Assembly (NCBI GenBank): GCA_049487715.1
Contig: CP150550.1
Location: 1,054,001-1,118,000, forward strand
Length of the DNA: 64,000 nucleotides
Origin: Pycnococcus provasolii
Lineage: Eukaryota; Chlorophyta; Pseudoscourfieldiophyceae; Pseudoscourfieldiales
Direction of reading: 5' to 3'
Shown here: positions 30,337-39,982 of the stretch, piece by piece
Position numbering within the stretch: position 1 is the first letter of the stretch
Layout of the letters: every line of letters starts with the position of its first letter
Notes under the pieces: model-generated
Database searches by the model: none
Seen by the model: the letters and a program-made list of their open reading frames with translations, nothing else
What the model was told of the DNA's origin: nothing
Made by a program: the position numbers and the translations under genes

Positions 30337-30540
30337 ATGGCGTCCTCCAACTCCGGAGTGCGCTCGTTCGCGCAAATATTGGTGGAGGGCGCGTACGAAT
30401 GCTGGATGCGCACGGCAATTAAGGACGTGCTGATCCTCCCGCGTGCGTGCGTCGGTGGCAGTCACTGCGGTTGCGGACGCGTCGCCGTCGCCCGTCGCGC
30501 TCGTTGGCCACGACGCGTGGTCCGCCAATTGCCCGCATGA
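30337..30540 (+). pseudogene. Truncated/broken gene start
   Basis: The ATG at 30337 opens 67 codons that begin in a protein-like way (MASSNSGVRSFAQILVEGAY, then CWMRTAIKDVLILP). After about 30446 another frame is more protein-like (ASPSPVALVGHDAWSANC), implying a frameshift or unseen splice. The GC-rich sequence then ends abruptly at 30539/30540 against AT-rich DNA. The telomere-like array upstream is placed as for real genes in this window. I read it as the 5' remnant of a gene cut off by insertion or deletion; the original function is not recognised. Confidence 0.4.
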
Positions 30541-30717
30541 ACTTGTTGCTGTACTTTATCAACTACATTTGGGTCATTAGGGTCAAAGACAAACTCTAAT
30601 GGTTCATTACTACCTTTTATTGATTCATATATTTCTGCATTGCTTTCATAAGTAGGACTTATAACAAAAATATCATGACCATGTCCATCTATCTCTCCCT
30701 ATCAATTTTACTTATTT
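30540..30717 (-). other. AT-rich foreign-looking patch with a partial reading frame
   Basis: Bases 30541-30720 are 57/180 G+C (32%), far below the surrounding genes. On the minus strand a frame is open for 53 codons (30698 down to 30540) after an in-frame stop. It reads as plausible protein with Ile/Asn/Glu/Lys-rich codon use, including DIFVISPTYESNAEIYESIK. The ISPTY segment after a hydrophobic strand resembles a region of viral packaging-type ATPases, but this is weak. The frame has no visible start and runs into GC-rich DNA. It could be a fragment of a virus, organelle or bacterial sequence, or an assembly join. Confidence 0.45.
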
Positions 30718-32265
30718 TTATGAATTCTCGTCATCCCTCAGCGCACTGCTGAGCGCTGAACGAGCGCGACCGCCACTCGGACTCGCGGCACTTAAACCGT
30801 AGCTTGACTTACCCGCACTCGTCGAATACACCAAGTCACTCGCGCTCAGACTGTATATCATGTCACGCTCGTCGTCGTCGTCGTCGTTCACGAGAGAACG
30901 AGGAGCGCTCACCAGGCGAGGGATGAAGGGGGATGACTCATCGTCGCCGCCACCTTCTTCGTCGGACTCTTCTTCTTTCACCGGCGCCAATCCTGAGTCT
31001 AATGAGCGCCGTCGGCGCTCATTCACGGCTGCAATCTCAACCGTTTTCACGTCGCCACGCGCGTACACAAGCGTTGCAGCGACCAAGCAAAAGAAGCCGA
31101 CGAGCTGGAGGACAGAGTACGAGTTCCATGACTCGCCCAAGGGCTTTCCGCCGCTCTGGACGTGCGCGTAGAAGAGCACGAGGTCGACCATCCAAACGAA
31201 GAGCGTGCGCAGCGTCTCCAAGACGGTCCGAAAGATTGCGCTGAAGTGGCCGGTGACTGACATGCCGGTGAAGTTGTATGCATAGAGGCTCACAGCCTGC
31301 ACCACCACTACAATCGCGATGAGTGGCGTTGTGGACAGCATGCGAAGAGTGTCTTGCGTATTCTCAACGACTCCGCCGACGTCCGCTGGAATCAGACCCC
31401 CGAGGTCTGCTGCGGGTGTGTACTGCATGCACACGAGAAGAAGTGTCATAATCACGATGCCCCACACGCCCTCAAAGCCAACAACCAGAAGTGCGTTCAC
31501 CTGAAAGTGGTCGAGAAAGTGTTCCTCGAATGTTAGCTGCGCAGCCTGTACCATTTGGCTGAGCACAATCAGCCCCATGCCGAGAAGTTGCTGCTTGACA
31601 GAAACACCTCCTCCTCCTCCTCCTCCCCTCCTCCTCCTCCTCCTCCTCCTCCTCCGTGCCGCATGATGACAGTAGCATTGTCGTCGTCGTGATGATGGTG
31701 GTGGTGGTTGTTGCCGTTGTGGGGGGTGCCTCCTCTTATTATCCTCTTCATTGCCGAGCACGGAAGCGAGCCCAACAATAAAGATGCCGATGATTGCCAA
31801 GAGGATTCCAAGGTAATTTTCCAGTGCGAGACGACGGCGCAGGAACGTGACGCCAAACAGCGCGGCAAACAGCATTTCGGCTCCACGCATCATCTGATAC
31901 ACGCTAGCAGAGACGAAAATGAGGCCCAAATTCATCAGGATGGTGGCAATCAAGTCGAAAGCCGCCGGTGCACCAATCCAGAATGCCACCGACCATTCGT
32001 AGTGCCGTTTTTGGTGTTCAAGAAGTGTGCGATGACGGCGACGCGCGATTTTTGTTGCGAGCCAGTGCGCCACAAAGTACGTCGGAAGGCAGACGCTCAT
32101 TGCGACGAACATCAGGAAGACCATGAACCACGGTTTGACGAATGGATGCACATCGCCGTGCAGTCCCTCGCCGTGCAGCCCGTACACCGCCTTGCTGATG
32201 ACGGACGTGGCGGTGCCGAAGACGAGCAGACCCGCGACGGACGTGACCCACGACAGCTGGACCAT
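30718..32265 (-). CDS. SLC35F6-like drug/metabolite-type membrane transporter
   Basis: 515 aa, about ten transmembrane segments of the DMT superfamily. The SLC35F6/ANT2-binding-protein signature is visible in QMMRGAEMLFAALFGVTFLR, ALENYLGILLAIIGIFIVGL, QAAQLTFEEHFL and LVVGFEGVWG. Animal homologues are lysosomal or mitochondrial; the substrate is unknown. The cytosolic loop near residues 175-225 holds an unusual Pro/Gln/Arg/Gly low-complexity insert with ten Arg followed by seven Gly. The C-terminal 90 residues are acidic and Ser-rich. Start 32265 (MVQLSWVTS) begins directly before the first membrane span. Its stop codon sits at the edge of the AT-rich patch. Confidence 0.8.
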   Translation of the reverse strand: MVQLSWVTSVAGLLVFGTATSVISKAVYGLHGEGLHGDVHPFVKPWFMVFLMFVAMSVCLPTYFVAHWLATKIARRRHRTLLEHQKRHYEWSVAFWIGAPAAFDLIATILMNLGLIFVSASVYQMMRGAEMLFAALFGVTFLRRRLALENYLGILLAIIGIFIVGLASVLGNEEDNKRRHPPQRQQPPPPSSRRRQCYCHHAARRRRRRRRRRGGGGGGGVSVKQQLLGMGLIVLSQMVQAAQLTFEEHFLDHFQVNALLVVGFEGVWGIVIMTLLLVCMQYTPAADLGGLIPADVGGVVENTQDTLRMLSTTPLIAIVVVVQAVSLYAYNFTGMSVTGHFSAIFRTVLETLRTLFVWMVDLVLFYAHVQSGGKPLGESWNSYSVLQLVGFFCLVAATLVYARGDVKTVEIAAVNERRRRSLDSGLAPVKEEESDEEGGGDDESSPFIPRLVSAPRSLVNDDDDDERDMIYSLSASDLVYSTSAGKSSYGLSAASPSGGRARSALSSALRDDENS

Positions 32266-32602
32266 ACTTACTACAACTGTATGATCTGCTGCGCGAACTA
32301 CTGTACTTGATGACGATGATTGTCGTAAAGACAAAGCAGTCAGGCGCGTCACAGAGAAAGAATCAAAATCAAAAAAAAGATTTCCAAGATTTCCCCGAAA
32401 CCCCGAATCAAAACCGACCGAAAGTTTCGTCGGAGAATCCATCGGATGGAACCAAGGCACTTGAGGTACACAAATTCACATGCATTGTTCTGAGATTCCC
32501 AGTACCCGGTACCTGTCTTCTGGGGACCCCGTAGTAGTTTCGCACCTTCCTTCTTACCTTCCTCAGTTCGTTCACAAGTAAGTTCCTCTTCAACTGAGTT
32601 GC
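32266..32602. other. Divergent intergenic region, SLC35F6-like / CotH-like
   Basis: 337 bp, A-rich near 32330-32420 with short CCCGAAA/TTTCGTCGG words. A near-palindrome TACCCGGTACC lies at 32502-32512. No telomere-like units and no gene are present. Confidence 0.35.
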
Positions 32603-34555
32603 ATGGCGGTGAATAGGATGATGACGACGATGATGTTCGCGGTGACGGTGCTGCTGCTGTCATTTCATTTCTTGTTTGTTTCAACCAGTGCTGTTGACCA
32701 GGGCTCTGAGGGGGGTGGTGGGGGTACTAACTCCTCGTTGACCGCATCACATAACTATTCGGATGCAGCATCAGTGAGTCATCACAACAATAACAACAAT
32801 GTGACTCTGCTGACGACCACCACCACAACAACAACAGCATCTGACGCCGTGCCCGTACAGGCAACGATGTTGTCGACGACTAACCTTACTTCTGCCGTTG
32901 TTCGGCCAGCTGATGAAGAGATTGCAGCTGAAGAAGAAGAAGAAGAAAAGGCGAACACGAACAGCAATGGTGGGCGGCAAGTTCCCACTACTACCACTAC
33001 TACGATCGCACCCGCGCTTCTCATAGAGAGCATGGAAGGAGGAGGTACTTCACGTCGTCGTCGTGTATCGATGCCTGTAATGCAGACCGCAACCACGACA
33101 TCGTCGTTCGTGGAAATTCCCACAAACGAGGCGTGGTGGCGACTAGGACACGATCGCTCGGAGGCAGACACCGTCGGACGCACGTTCACGTTCGAGGTGG
33201 AGGACCCGAGCGTTGGCATTCATCGACAGCTGCCACCTGGAAGATCGTATCGACTTCGCCAGGTTCGACCTGACAACCTCGCGCCGGTGAGAGACTGCAT
33301 TGGCGCCGCAGTGCAGAGCCGCCTGCGCGTGGGATACGCGCCAAAGCCTGTTTACGTGACTCTATCAATACGGGAAAGTCCAATGGGCTCTCCAAATACA
33401 ACAATGCAAGGAAGTAGTGGGACGGTGAAGGATGAGCTCTACGTTCTCACCGCGGAGTCCGAGCTCTCCCCTCGTCGCCTTCGCACCCGACCTCTGCCGC
33501 CCGGCATGACGACGCCGAAGGCGCACTCACCACTTCGATTTTCCCTCAATTACCCCAGCTCATGTGGCTACATCGCCGAGGGCGATCCATGCCCATCCAG
33601 CAGCGTCAACGACATCACGTTCAAGATGGACACGGTAACTGTTCACCTCAACAAGAACGAGTACACGGACTACATGGGAGGCGACAATCCCGTGCACGTG
33701 TACGAGCCGAAAGACGTGACAAGCAACACCGTGAGCCTGCTTCGTGATCATCTCTACAACTTCGAGAGGGCGTTGTTCAGCACGTTCTGGCAGAGCACGA
33801 ATAAGCAGACAGGCTACTACGCGTACACACCCAAGCAATGGGTTACTTGGTTCCTCGCGAACGAGTTGCTGGGGGCGATGCGCAGCTACGACCGCATGAT
33901 GGAGTTCCGCGTGGATGCCGATGCTGCCGCCGACGCGACAACGAAAAAGCGGCGCGACCGCGGCGGACCGCCGAAGCCTGGCGAGGCTGCCGCCGAAGCC
34001 AACACGGAGAGATGGGCACTTCGCATCTCGCCAAGCTTCTACCACCACGACGCACTGCAGGAACGCAACTCGGATCGGTGGATGTACCGCGTGCACATCG
34101 AGGATTCGAGCTGGGCTGGTGGGCGTACGACGAGCCGTGTTCCCCGTTGGTTCGCGCGCATGTTCGGCGATTCGTACTACCTCAAGAATGTGCGCAAAGC
34201 CTGGGAAGGTGCGCGCGAGAACGTGCTGAATGAAGATGGGATTCGCCGCATCGTCCGCATGTGCTCGCCTCCGTCGACGCTCAGCACAGGAGCGCGCGTA
34301 CAGGCGAAGTCTGCATACGACGCGGAGCTCGCACGCATCGAGCAGTATCTCGTGCGCCGTGCGTCGTGGATGGACAAGAGCTTGGAAGGACCGACGGTGA
34401 CAAAAGGACGTACTAGAGGTCGCACGTTTCTGTTCGAGGCTGGGCGATCGAACGCCGATGCGATCCGCCGTGATGATGAGAGCGACACGCCTTCTCGCAA
34501 CTCGCGTGGCGGCGGTCTCTTCCCCGCTGCGGCATCAAACTTGCCATTTTTCTGA
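32603..34555 (+). CDS. CotH-like secreted/membrane protein
   Basis: 650 aa. A signal peptide or anchor (about 10-30) is followed by an Asn/Thr/Glu-rich linker (30-165) with many potential N- and O-glycosylation sites. The C-terminal half resembles the CotH kinase-like family: QWVTWFLANELLGAMRSYDR in the position of the family's FLLNEL segment, a YRVHIEDSSW segment, WFARMFGDSYYLKNVRKAW like the F-x-x-RL-x-D-x-F-x-RW motif, and the terminal YDAELARIEQYLVRRASWMD like the E-x-LK-x-WL-x-R-x-x-WMD end. CotH kinases phosphorylate secreted proteins, but catalytic residues could not be confirmed, so activity is uncertain. Confidence 0.58.
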   Translation: MAVNRMMTTMMFAVTVLLLSFHFLFVSTSAVDQGSEGGGGGTNSSLTASHNYSDAASVSHHNNNNNVTLLTTTTTTTTASDAVPVQATMLSTTNLTSAVVRPADEEIAAEEEEEEKANTNSNGGRQVPTTTTTTIAPALLIESMEGGGTSRRRRVSMPVMQTATTTSSFVEIPTNEAWWRLGHDRSEADTVGRTFTFEVEDPSVGIHRQLPPGRSYRLRQVRPDNLAPVRDCIGAAVQSRLRVGYAPKPVYVTLSIRESPMGSPNTTMQGSSGTVKDELYVLTAESELSPRRLRTRPLPPGMTTPKAHSPLRFSLNYPSSCGYIAEGDPCPSSSVNDITFKMDTVTVHLNKNEYTDYMGGDNPVHVYEPKDVTSNTVSLLRDHLYNFERALFSTFWQSTNKQTGYYAYTPKQWVTWFLANELLGAMRSYDRMMEFRVDADAAADATTKKRRDRGGPPKPGEAAAEANTERWALRISPSFYHHDALQERNSDRWMYRVHIEDSSWAGGRTTSRVPRWFARMFGDSYYLKNVRKAWEGARENVLNEDGIRRIVRMCSPPSTLSTGARVQAKSAYDAELARIEQYLVRRASWMDKSLEGPTVTKGRTRGRTFLFEAGRSNADAIRRDDESDTPSRNSRGGGLFPAAASNLPFF

Positions 34556-34613
34556 AATCAAAACAAACAAGCAAAAACAGGAGCAAAAAGGAAAACGAAC
34601 AAGGAGGATAAGT

Positions 34614-34641
34614 TGAGAGAGAGAGAAAGATAAGAGAGAGA
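34614..34641. repeat. GA-rich repeat in 3' flank
   Basis: An imperfect GA tract between the convergent CotH-like and CemA-like genes. It is probably 3' UTR sequence. Confidence 0.5.
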
Positions 34642-34770
34642 ATTATGGAAAAACGAATGTAAACTTTTGAAAATCAACTAAGCAGTTTCTCTCTCTATTT
34701 TTGTTTTGTTTTGTTTTGACAGATTCGTAGGAAAAACACGTTGTTGGCACTGCTCACATCGTTTTGTTGT

Positions 34771-36006
34771 CTAGTGCCGATCCATAGTCTGGAAGGTGAC
34801 GCGTGCCGTGGGCGACAATCCCGTCAAATACTGGAATACCCAGAACTTGAAGTAAGAGTCGATGCACACGGGAACGATAGCAATGAAGGTGAACAGAGCC
34901 TCCTCTTCCACCTCAACGCCGTAGTGCGCGCAGATAATTTCAATCATGCCAGTCCATCCAGCCTCGCTGTGGTATCCCAGCAGAATGTCCGTCACGAGGA
35001 TGAGCAGAAAAGCCTTGCCCGTGTCGCTGAATCCGTCGAACAGCCGCTTCCACGTCTCGACGAGGATGTCCCACTTCTCTCTCTGCACGAGGATCATGGC
35101 AACGAGCACGAATATGGCGGTAGAGTCCGCAAGACCGTTGCTCAGTGCCTTCTCGTTCTCCTCGATGAACTCGTGTGCAATGTGCTCAGCTTTCTCGTGC
35201 AGCTTCTGACTCAGCTCTTTTTCCGACAGCTCCGGAGCCTCACCAACATTTGCGAGCAGGCGCAGCTTAGTCTCCTCGCCGTGCAACTCCTTCGACCCCT
35301 CCCTCTTCTGGTAGTCGCGCACCTCGAACGTTTCGGGGTGAACGGCGGCAAACGACGCCACCATGGGATCGTAGATGAACTCGCCCGTGACGAAGGACAC
35401 GCTGAGAGGCACGGCGGCGAGCGTGCCCAGGAAGGTGAGCGCGTCTTTGGACTCGCGGCTGTTTCGTCTCGCCTCGGCACGCAGCTGCTCCTCCTCCTCC
35501 TGCACATTCACGTTGAGCTTCTCGAACAGCGACAGTTCGCTGAACTTGAGAAAGACGTCCCTGTTCTTTGGCTCCCAGTCGTCGCGCACCGTCCTCTTCC
35601 CCCTGAACGGCGTTGCGTTGTTGCTTTCACCTGGCTTCGTTTGCGTTTTCGAGCCGTCCCACTCCGAGCCAAAGAGCCAGTCTTCGCGCCATCCGGAAAT
35701 CGCGGAGTCTCCGGACGAGGGGGGTGAGTTTGCTGTAACCGTGTTCTGACTGGCTGGGTTATCCTGTGGCGGGTTCGTCGCAGCCTGCAGCCTGCTGCTT
35801 CTCGCGTTTTTCGGACGTCTCGACGGCAGCAAGGATGGCAGCGCTTGCACGACGACTCTTGGCGGGGCAGCCGCATAGTCGATCTTCGCAGGGATCGCGT
35901 ACCCAGACGACGTCGTCGACGTTCTTCTGCATCCCGTTTTGTTGTGTAGGGAAGGTTTTATGGCGGACGACGACGAGTGCACCAAGCGTGCTTGGTGACT
36001 GAGCAT
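34771..36006 (-). CDS. CemA-like plastid envelope protein (DLDG1-type)
   Basis: 411 aa. An N-terminal Arg/Ser-rich transit peptide precedes a disordered segment. Then FLKFSELSLFEKLNVNV and four hydrophobic segments follow, ending in a CemA/Ycf10 domain: DSTAIFVLVAMILVQREKW, the FLLILVTDILLGYHSEAGW segment with its charged residues, and FIAIVPVCIDSYFKFWVFQY. Nuclear CemA-like proteins in plants (DLDG1) help set plastid H+ homeostasis under light, so an inner-envelope location is likely. ATG 36006 is used because upstream in-frame sequence to 36327 is Pro/Arg-rich without membrane or transit character. It converges on the CotH-like gene. Confidence 0.82.
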   Translation of the reverse strand: MLSHQARLVHSSSSAIKPSLHNKTGCRRTSTTSSGYAIPAKIDYAAAPPRVVVQALPSLLPSRRPKNARSSRLQAATNPPQDNPASQNTVTANSPPSSGDSAISGWREDWLFGSEWDGSKTQTKPGESNNATPFRGKRTVRDDWEPKNRDVFLKFSELSLFEKLNVNVQEEEEQLRAEARRNSRESKDALTFLGTLAAVPLSVSFVTGEFIYDPMVASFAAVHPETFEVRDYQKREGSKELHGEETKLRLLANVGEAPELSEKELSQKLHEKAEHIAHEFIEENEKALSNGLADSTAIFVLVAMILVQREKWDILVETWKRLFDGFSDTGKAFLLILVTDILLGYHSEAGWTGMIEIICAHYGVEVEEEALFTFIAIVPVCIDSYFKFWVFQYLTGLSPTARVTFQTMDRH

Positions 36007-36590
36007 GACGAGGCAAGCACAGCACCGGCAGCGGGAAGCACGGCACGTATGCGGAGGTTGGCGTTGTCGGAGCTTGGGCTGGTCGGTGCGAGGAGAGGAG
36101 CTTTGGGTCGGACGAGTCCGAGTGGCGTGGCCCGGGGGGAGGGGGAGCGGGGAGGGGAGTGGCGTGAGATGGAGATAAGGGGTTCGATGTTCGCGGTCCG
36201 GAGGAGTCCGGAGGGGCCGGAGGCGGATTTCGAAACCAGCTTGATTTTTCCGCGTCGACACTCGAGGAGGAGGGAAGGAGGAGGTGGGGGTTGCTGAGCC
36301 TTCCGGCCTGACCTTCCGGCCCCGCACCTCTTAAGTAGGGGTTATGGTTGAAAGGAAGTCGCAAAAGTAGGGGATTGGCACACTGCTGTGGCGCGAGGTT
36401 GTGGCGCGTCACACCTACTGTAGTCTACATATGTACTATGTATGCCACAGCAGGGTAAAAAGGACCAGGGAACGAACGTTCTGCATTCAAAGAAGTGTTT
36501 GGTTTTTTTATTACAAGGCTGTTGTGGTTTCAAAGGATGTCATCATGGATGAAAAAAAAAAAGTAAACAAAAGACAAAGAAGACACGCAT
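36007..36590. other. Intergenic region between CemA-like start and IQM stop
   Basis: 584 bp containing the CemA-like 5' flank (G-rich near 36125-36165, a tandem CCTTCCGGCC word at 36299-36321) and the IQM 3' flank (A-run near 36549-36558). No gene is supported. Confidence 0.4.
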
Positions 36591-38105
36591 TCAAACAGCT
36601 TTGGTTGAAGCCTTCTTCTTGTGGTACTCGACGCGCACCGCGCTCAGGTCCGCACCACGGCGACGCAGCCACGCCACGAAGTCGTCCGTCCTTTCGCCGG
36701 AGAAGCGGTAGTGACCACTGTGCGCCTGCACGACAAGCACCTTGCCATCCTTCACCTCGAGGCGACCGGCGGCAATCGCCGCACCGCCGCTCAAGAAACT
36801 CGAGTGCTGGAAGCGTGGAGGATGACGGCTGCGCTTCAGTCCCACGTACAGCTTGCCGTCGGCGGACAGGACGAAAATCCATCGCGGGTCAATCTCTAGC
36901 GTCTCAGGTGCGGGTGCGGGTGCACGCTCGGGGGACGACTCGTCCTCCTCCGACGACGCGACGACATAACCCGACCTCTTTTCCGCGGACGTCGAACTTT
37001 CGGTGTGAACGAGCTTGCCACCCTCGACGTAGATCAGCAGGCCGTCGTCGGGACGCACAACCACTTCGTAGTGCTTGCGCTGCTCTGGCGTCAGGTAGCG
37101 AATCACCTCGCGCTCCAGCTCCTCTCGCGGCACCACCAATTTGCCATCCATCGTCGTCGAACCAAGGTCGAGACTCTTTCCTCCACCTTCGTCGAGCCAC
37201 TGGAAGAAGGGTGCTCGCGTGCCCGACTGGTCGCGCCAGTAGCAGTAGTACGGTGCGAGGTTCCCGCCATGGCGGTGCTTGCTGTCGACAGCTTCGAGCC
37301 AGTGCTTGACGACGAGAAGTCCAGCCTTGTCGCTGTACTTCTTCCCCGCCAAGCCTCGTCCCACCTTCGCAGCTCGTCGCACGACGCTTCTTCTCCACGC
37401 GGGACTTCGAAAGTCAAAGAAAGGACACGGGCTTCTTGGTGCTGCTGGACCGTCGCTGGTGGAGGTGGTTTTTGAAGGCGAATGCGTCGGCGTTGTTATT
37501 GCCGTTGCTGCTGCTGCTGCTGCAGTTGTTGTTGTTGTTGTTGGTGGTGGTGCGGCTGCGGCGGCTGCTGGTGCAGCCTCCTGATTTTCTGCTTCCAGCG
37601 ACGAGGAAGCTGCTCTGTTTGAATTGTCTTCGTCGTGGTAGTGGTAGCGGTGTTGGCGGTGGCGGTGTTCTTCTTCTTCTTCTTCTTCCTCCTCCTCATC
37701 TTCGTCGTCTTCGTGTTCCCTTTCACTCTCTTCCATGTGAGTCGCGGTTGCGACAGGATCGCTCGTCGTCGGCTTCCCTGCCGCCAGTGCCGCTTCCGTC
37801 GCGATGTCTCGCCACTCCTTCAGTGTGAACGTCGACGGGTGTCTGAGCGACATGCCTCCCGCGGCCCTTTTCGCCTGGTATGTTCTGTATCCGTTCTGCA
37901 GTCTTCTCGCCGCCCTATCTTCGTTGAGTTCCTCCTCCTCGTCGGATAAGTTTCCGTCGAGCGACGGTCGTTCAGGCTGTTCGAGTAGCGCCGCCGCCCA
38001 CCCCCGCAAGTCCATGGCACCCATCCCCGCGTCGCCTTGAGAGGAGGTGGAGGCTGTGTGAGCACCCTCCTCCTTGAACGTATGGCGTGGTTCGTCCATG
38101 TCCAT
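36591..38105 (-). CDS. IQ-motif (IQM-type) calmodulin-binding protein
   Basis: 504 aa. An IQ-like calmodulin-binding motif lies at 65-80 (AARRLQNGYRTYQAKR). A long acidic, His- and Ala/Thr-rich linker (about 125-225) is followed by the conserved IQM C-terminal domain: HWLEAVDSKHRHGGNLAPYY, PFFQWLDEGGGKSLDL, YLTPEQRKHYEVVV, WIFVLSADGKLYVGLKR and FQHSSFLSGGAAIAAGRL. Plant IQM proteins bind Ca2+-independent calmodulin and take part in stress responses. Start 38105 gives MDMDEPRHTF; the alternative is 38099. Upstream in-frame sequence to 38216 is Pro-rich leader. It is head-to-head with DNAJC25. Confidence 0.88.
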   Translation of the reverse strand: MDMDEPRHTFKEEGAHTASTSSQGDAGMGAMDLRGWAAALLEQPERPSLDGNLSDEEEELNEDRAARRLQNGYRTYQAKRAAGGMSLRHPSTFTLKEWRDIATEAALAAGKPTTSDPVATATHMEESEREHEDDEDEEEEEEEEEEHRHRQHRYHYHDEDNSNRAASSSLEAENQEAAPAAAAAAPPPTTTTTTAAAAAATAITTPTHSPSKTTSTSDGPAAPRSPCPFFDFRSPAWRRSVVRRAAKVGRGLAGKKYSDKAGLLVVKHWLEAVDSKHRHGGNLAPYYCYWRDQSGTRAPFFQWLDEGGGKSLDLGSTTMDGKLVVPREELEREVIRYLTPEQRKHYEVVVRPDDGLLIYVEGGKLVHTESSTSAEKRSGYVVASSEEDESSPERAPAPAPETLEIDPRWIFVLSADGKLYVGLKRSRHPPRFQHSSFLSGGAAIAAGRLEVKDGKVLVVQAHSGHYRFSGERTDDFVAWLRRRGADLSAVRVEYHKKKASTKAV

Positions 38106-38751
38106 AAGGCCGTCCCCAACTCCACTACAGTGAAAGCACGTGTGTTGTCTGCTTCGGTTGGGCAGGAGCGGAGGGGGAGGAAAGGGAAGGGGGAGGGGAG
38201 GGACAAAAGGGCACATCGGTGTTTTTTAACAAAGCCCCAACTCATCCATATTACGTAACTATCCAGGTTTACCAACTCATCCATCCGTTTGACCAAACCA
38301 CTCCTGGCACCTGGTCGGTCCCCCCCACCTATCTCCCTACAGAACAGACTACTTACAAATGGGGGTTTGTTTTCCGTGGACGCGAAGGACCTACGCGAAG
38401 GGGACTCGCGAAGGGGACTCGCGAGGCGGAGGGGGACTTCTCTCGGGGCATCCGGCGGGCGGCGGCGCCCTTCCCCTTCCCTTCCGCCTCCCCTCCCCGC
38501 TCTTTTCCCCGCCTTTCATTTTCTCCCCTTCCCCTAACGTACGTCTGTCTGCCTGTCTCCTCTCCTCTCCGTCCGGCCTCCTTTTCGTAGGTTTGCTCAT
38601 CATCCGTACCATTCTCCTCATCCTATCCTGCTTGGTTCATTCCGTCTTCTGGGTGTGGTGCTTGTTGTTTGTACTCAGCTTTGCTGGTTACTGTAGTCAT
38701 CGTACACTCATTGATTGGAAACGTTGATTGACGATCAACACGAAGACGACG
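38106..38751. other. Divergent intergenic region, IQM / DNAJC25
   Basis: 646 bp with purine-rich sequence near 38165-38205, a tandem CGCGAAGGGGACT repeat at about 38393-38420, and a long pyrimidine-rich tract at 38460-38560. No gene and no telomere-like units were seen. Confidence 0.4.
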
Positions 38752-39834
38752 ATGATGGCGAAGCGATCACCGACCCATCGTCGATGCAGCAGCAGCAGCA
38801 GCAGCAGCAGCCGGATCCTCCTCATCCAGGCACTCGCTCTGGCGATAACAACGTGCTCGCTCTCCACCGTGTCCGCCATCTACTGCGACAATGATAACTG
38901 CTACGATTTGCTCGGCGTCGAGCAAGATGCGAAGCTCAGAGACATCAAAAAGGCGTACTTCAACCTGTCGCTCACGTACCACCCAGACAAAAACCCCGGT
39001 GACGAGAAGGCGAAAGACATGTTCCAGAAAGTTGCCAACGCGTACGAAATCGTCAGCGACAAGGAGTCGCGCAAACGGTACGACTACGCACTCAAGCACC
39101 CGGAAGAGTTCATGTGGAACAGCATGCAGTACTACAGATTCAGGTACTCGCCAAAAACAGACTTCAGGCTCGTCTTGCTTTTCACCGTCGCCGTGCTGTC
39201 CGCTTTGCAGTTCTACGGAAGCAAGGCTAGGTACGAACGCGCGATGACGCAGGCGAAGCGAACGACAACATTTAAGCAGCGTCTTTCCAACCTCGAGCAC
39301 GAGTGGCTCGCGAATAGAGAAGCGGAGGCGCGCGCCAAGGCGCTCGCCACCAAGTACGGCAAGGTGGCCAAACGAACGGGAAAGCCGACGAAGGATATAC
39401 CACAGGACGTGCGAAGACAGCTCATGGAGTCCATCAAGCTCGACGTCGGCTGCGAGCCACCCGACTGGTGGAAGACGCTCGGTGGATACATCATCATGCT
39501 CCCCGTGATTCTGTACCGTTTCGCCTCCTTCCACGCGAGCTGGACGTACAAGTATCGCATTCTGGGCAAGTCGTTCGAGTCAGGTCCGTATGCCGATCGC
39601 GCACTGCTGACGCGGAAGGCGCTCAAGTTTCCTGAGCACATTTGGAAAGATGAACTGTCGGAGACACAGCAGGCGAGCCTCGTTCAACGCGAGCTGTGGA
39701 AGCCCGAGAACCTCGTCGAATTCAACAAGGAGAGGAAGAAGGTGGGATTCCTCAAAGCCTGCGGCGGAATTCCAAAGCCTGCACGTGTGCGCACTAGCCG
39801 TTGGGATCAAGATCGTTTCGAATCGGACGAGTGA
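38752..39834 (+). CDS. DNAJC25: DnaJ-family ER membrane protein DNAJC25
   Basis: 360 aa. A Ser tract and hydrophobic segment at 21-42 form a signal peptide or anchor. The J domain starts at CYDLLGV (50-56), and the HPD motif is at 77-79, so Hsp70 ATPase stimulation is expected. A second membrane segment (near 142-155, LVLLFTVAVLSALQFYG) and a third near 240-255 flank a basic helical region. The C-terminal WKDELSETQQASL and PENLVEFNKERKKVGFLKA segments are typical of DNAJC25, an ER J protein with the J domain facing the lumen. The first ATG is at 38752, a second ATG follows immediately. Confidence 0.9.
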   Translation: MMAKRSPTHRRCSSSSSSSSRILLIQALALAITTCSLSTVSAIYCDNDNCYDLLGVEQDAKLRDIKKAYFNLSLTYHPDKNPGDEKAKDMFQKVANAYEIVSDKESRKRYDYALKHPEEFMWNSMQYYRFRYSPKTDFRLVLLFTVAVLSALQFYGSKARYERAMTQAKRTTTFKQRLSNLEHEWLANREAEARAKALATKYGKVAKRTGKPTKDIPQDVRRQLMESIKLDVGCEPPDWWKTLGGYIIMLPVILYRFASFHASWTYKYRILGKSFESGPYADRALLTRKALKFPEHIWKDELSETQQASLVQRELWKPENLVEFNKERKKVGFLKACGGIPKPARVRTSRWDQDRFESDE

Positions 39835-39982
39835 TTCATTCATTGTACTAAAAAGTAAACACAGTTTCCAAACTTAAAACAAGTTGAAGTTACATCGAGG
39901 CTAGGGCGTGCGGGGGCAACACAACAAAAGAATCCTTCCGTCGCGCCTCAGGCTAAAGAAAAACAACACGCATCTTCCACCA

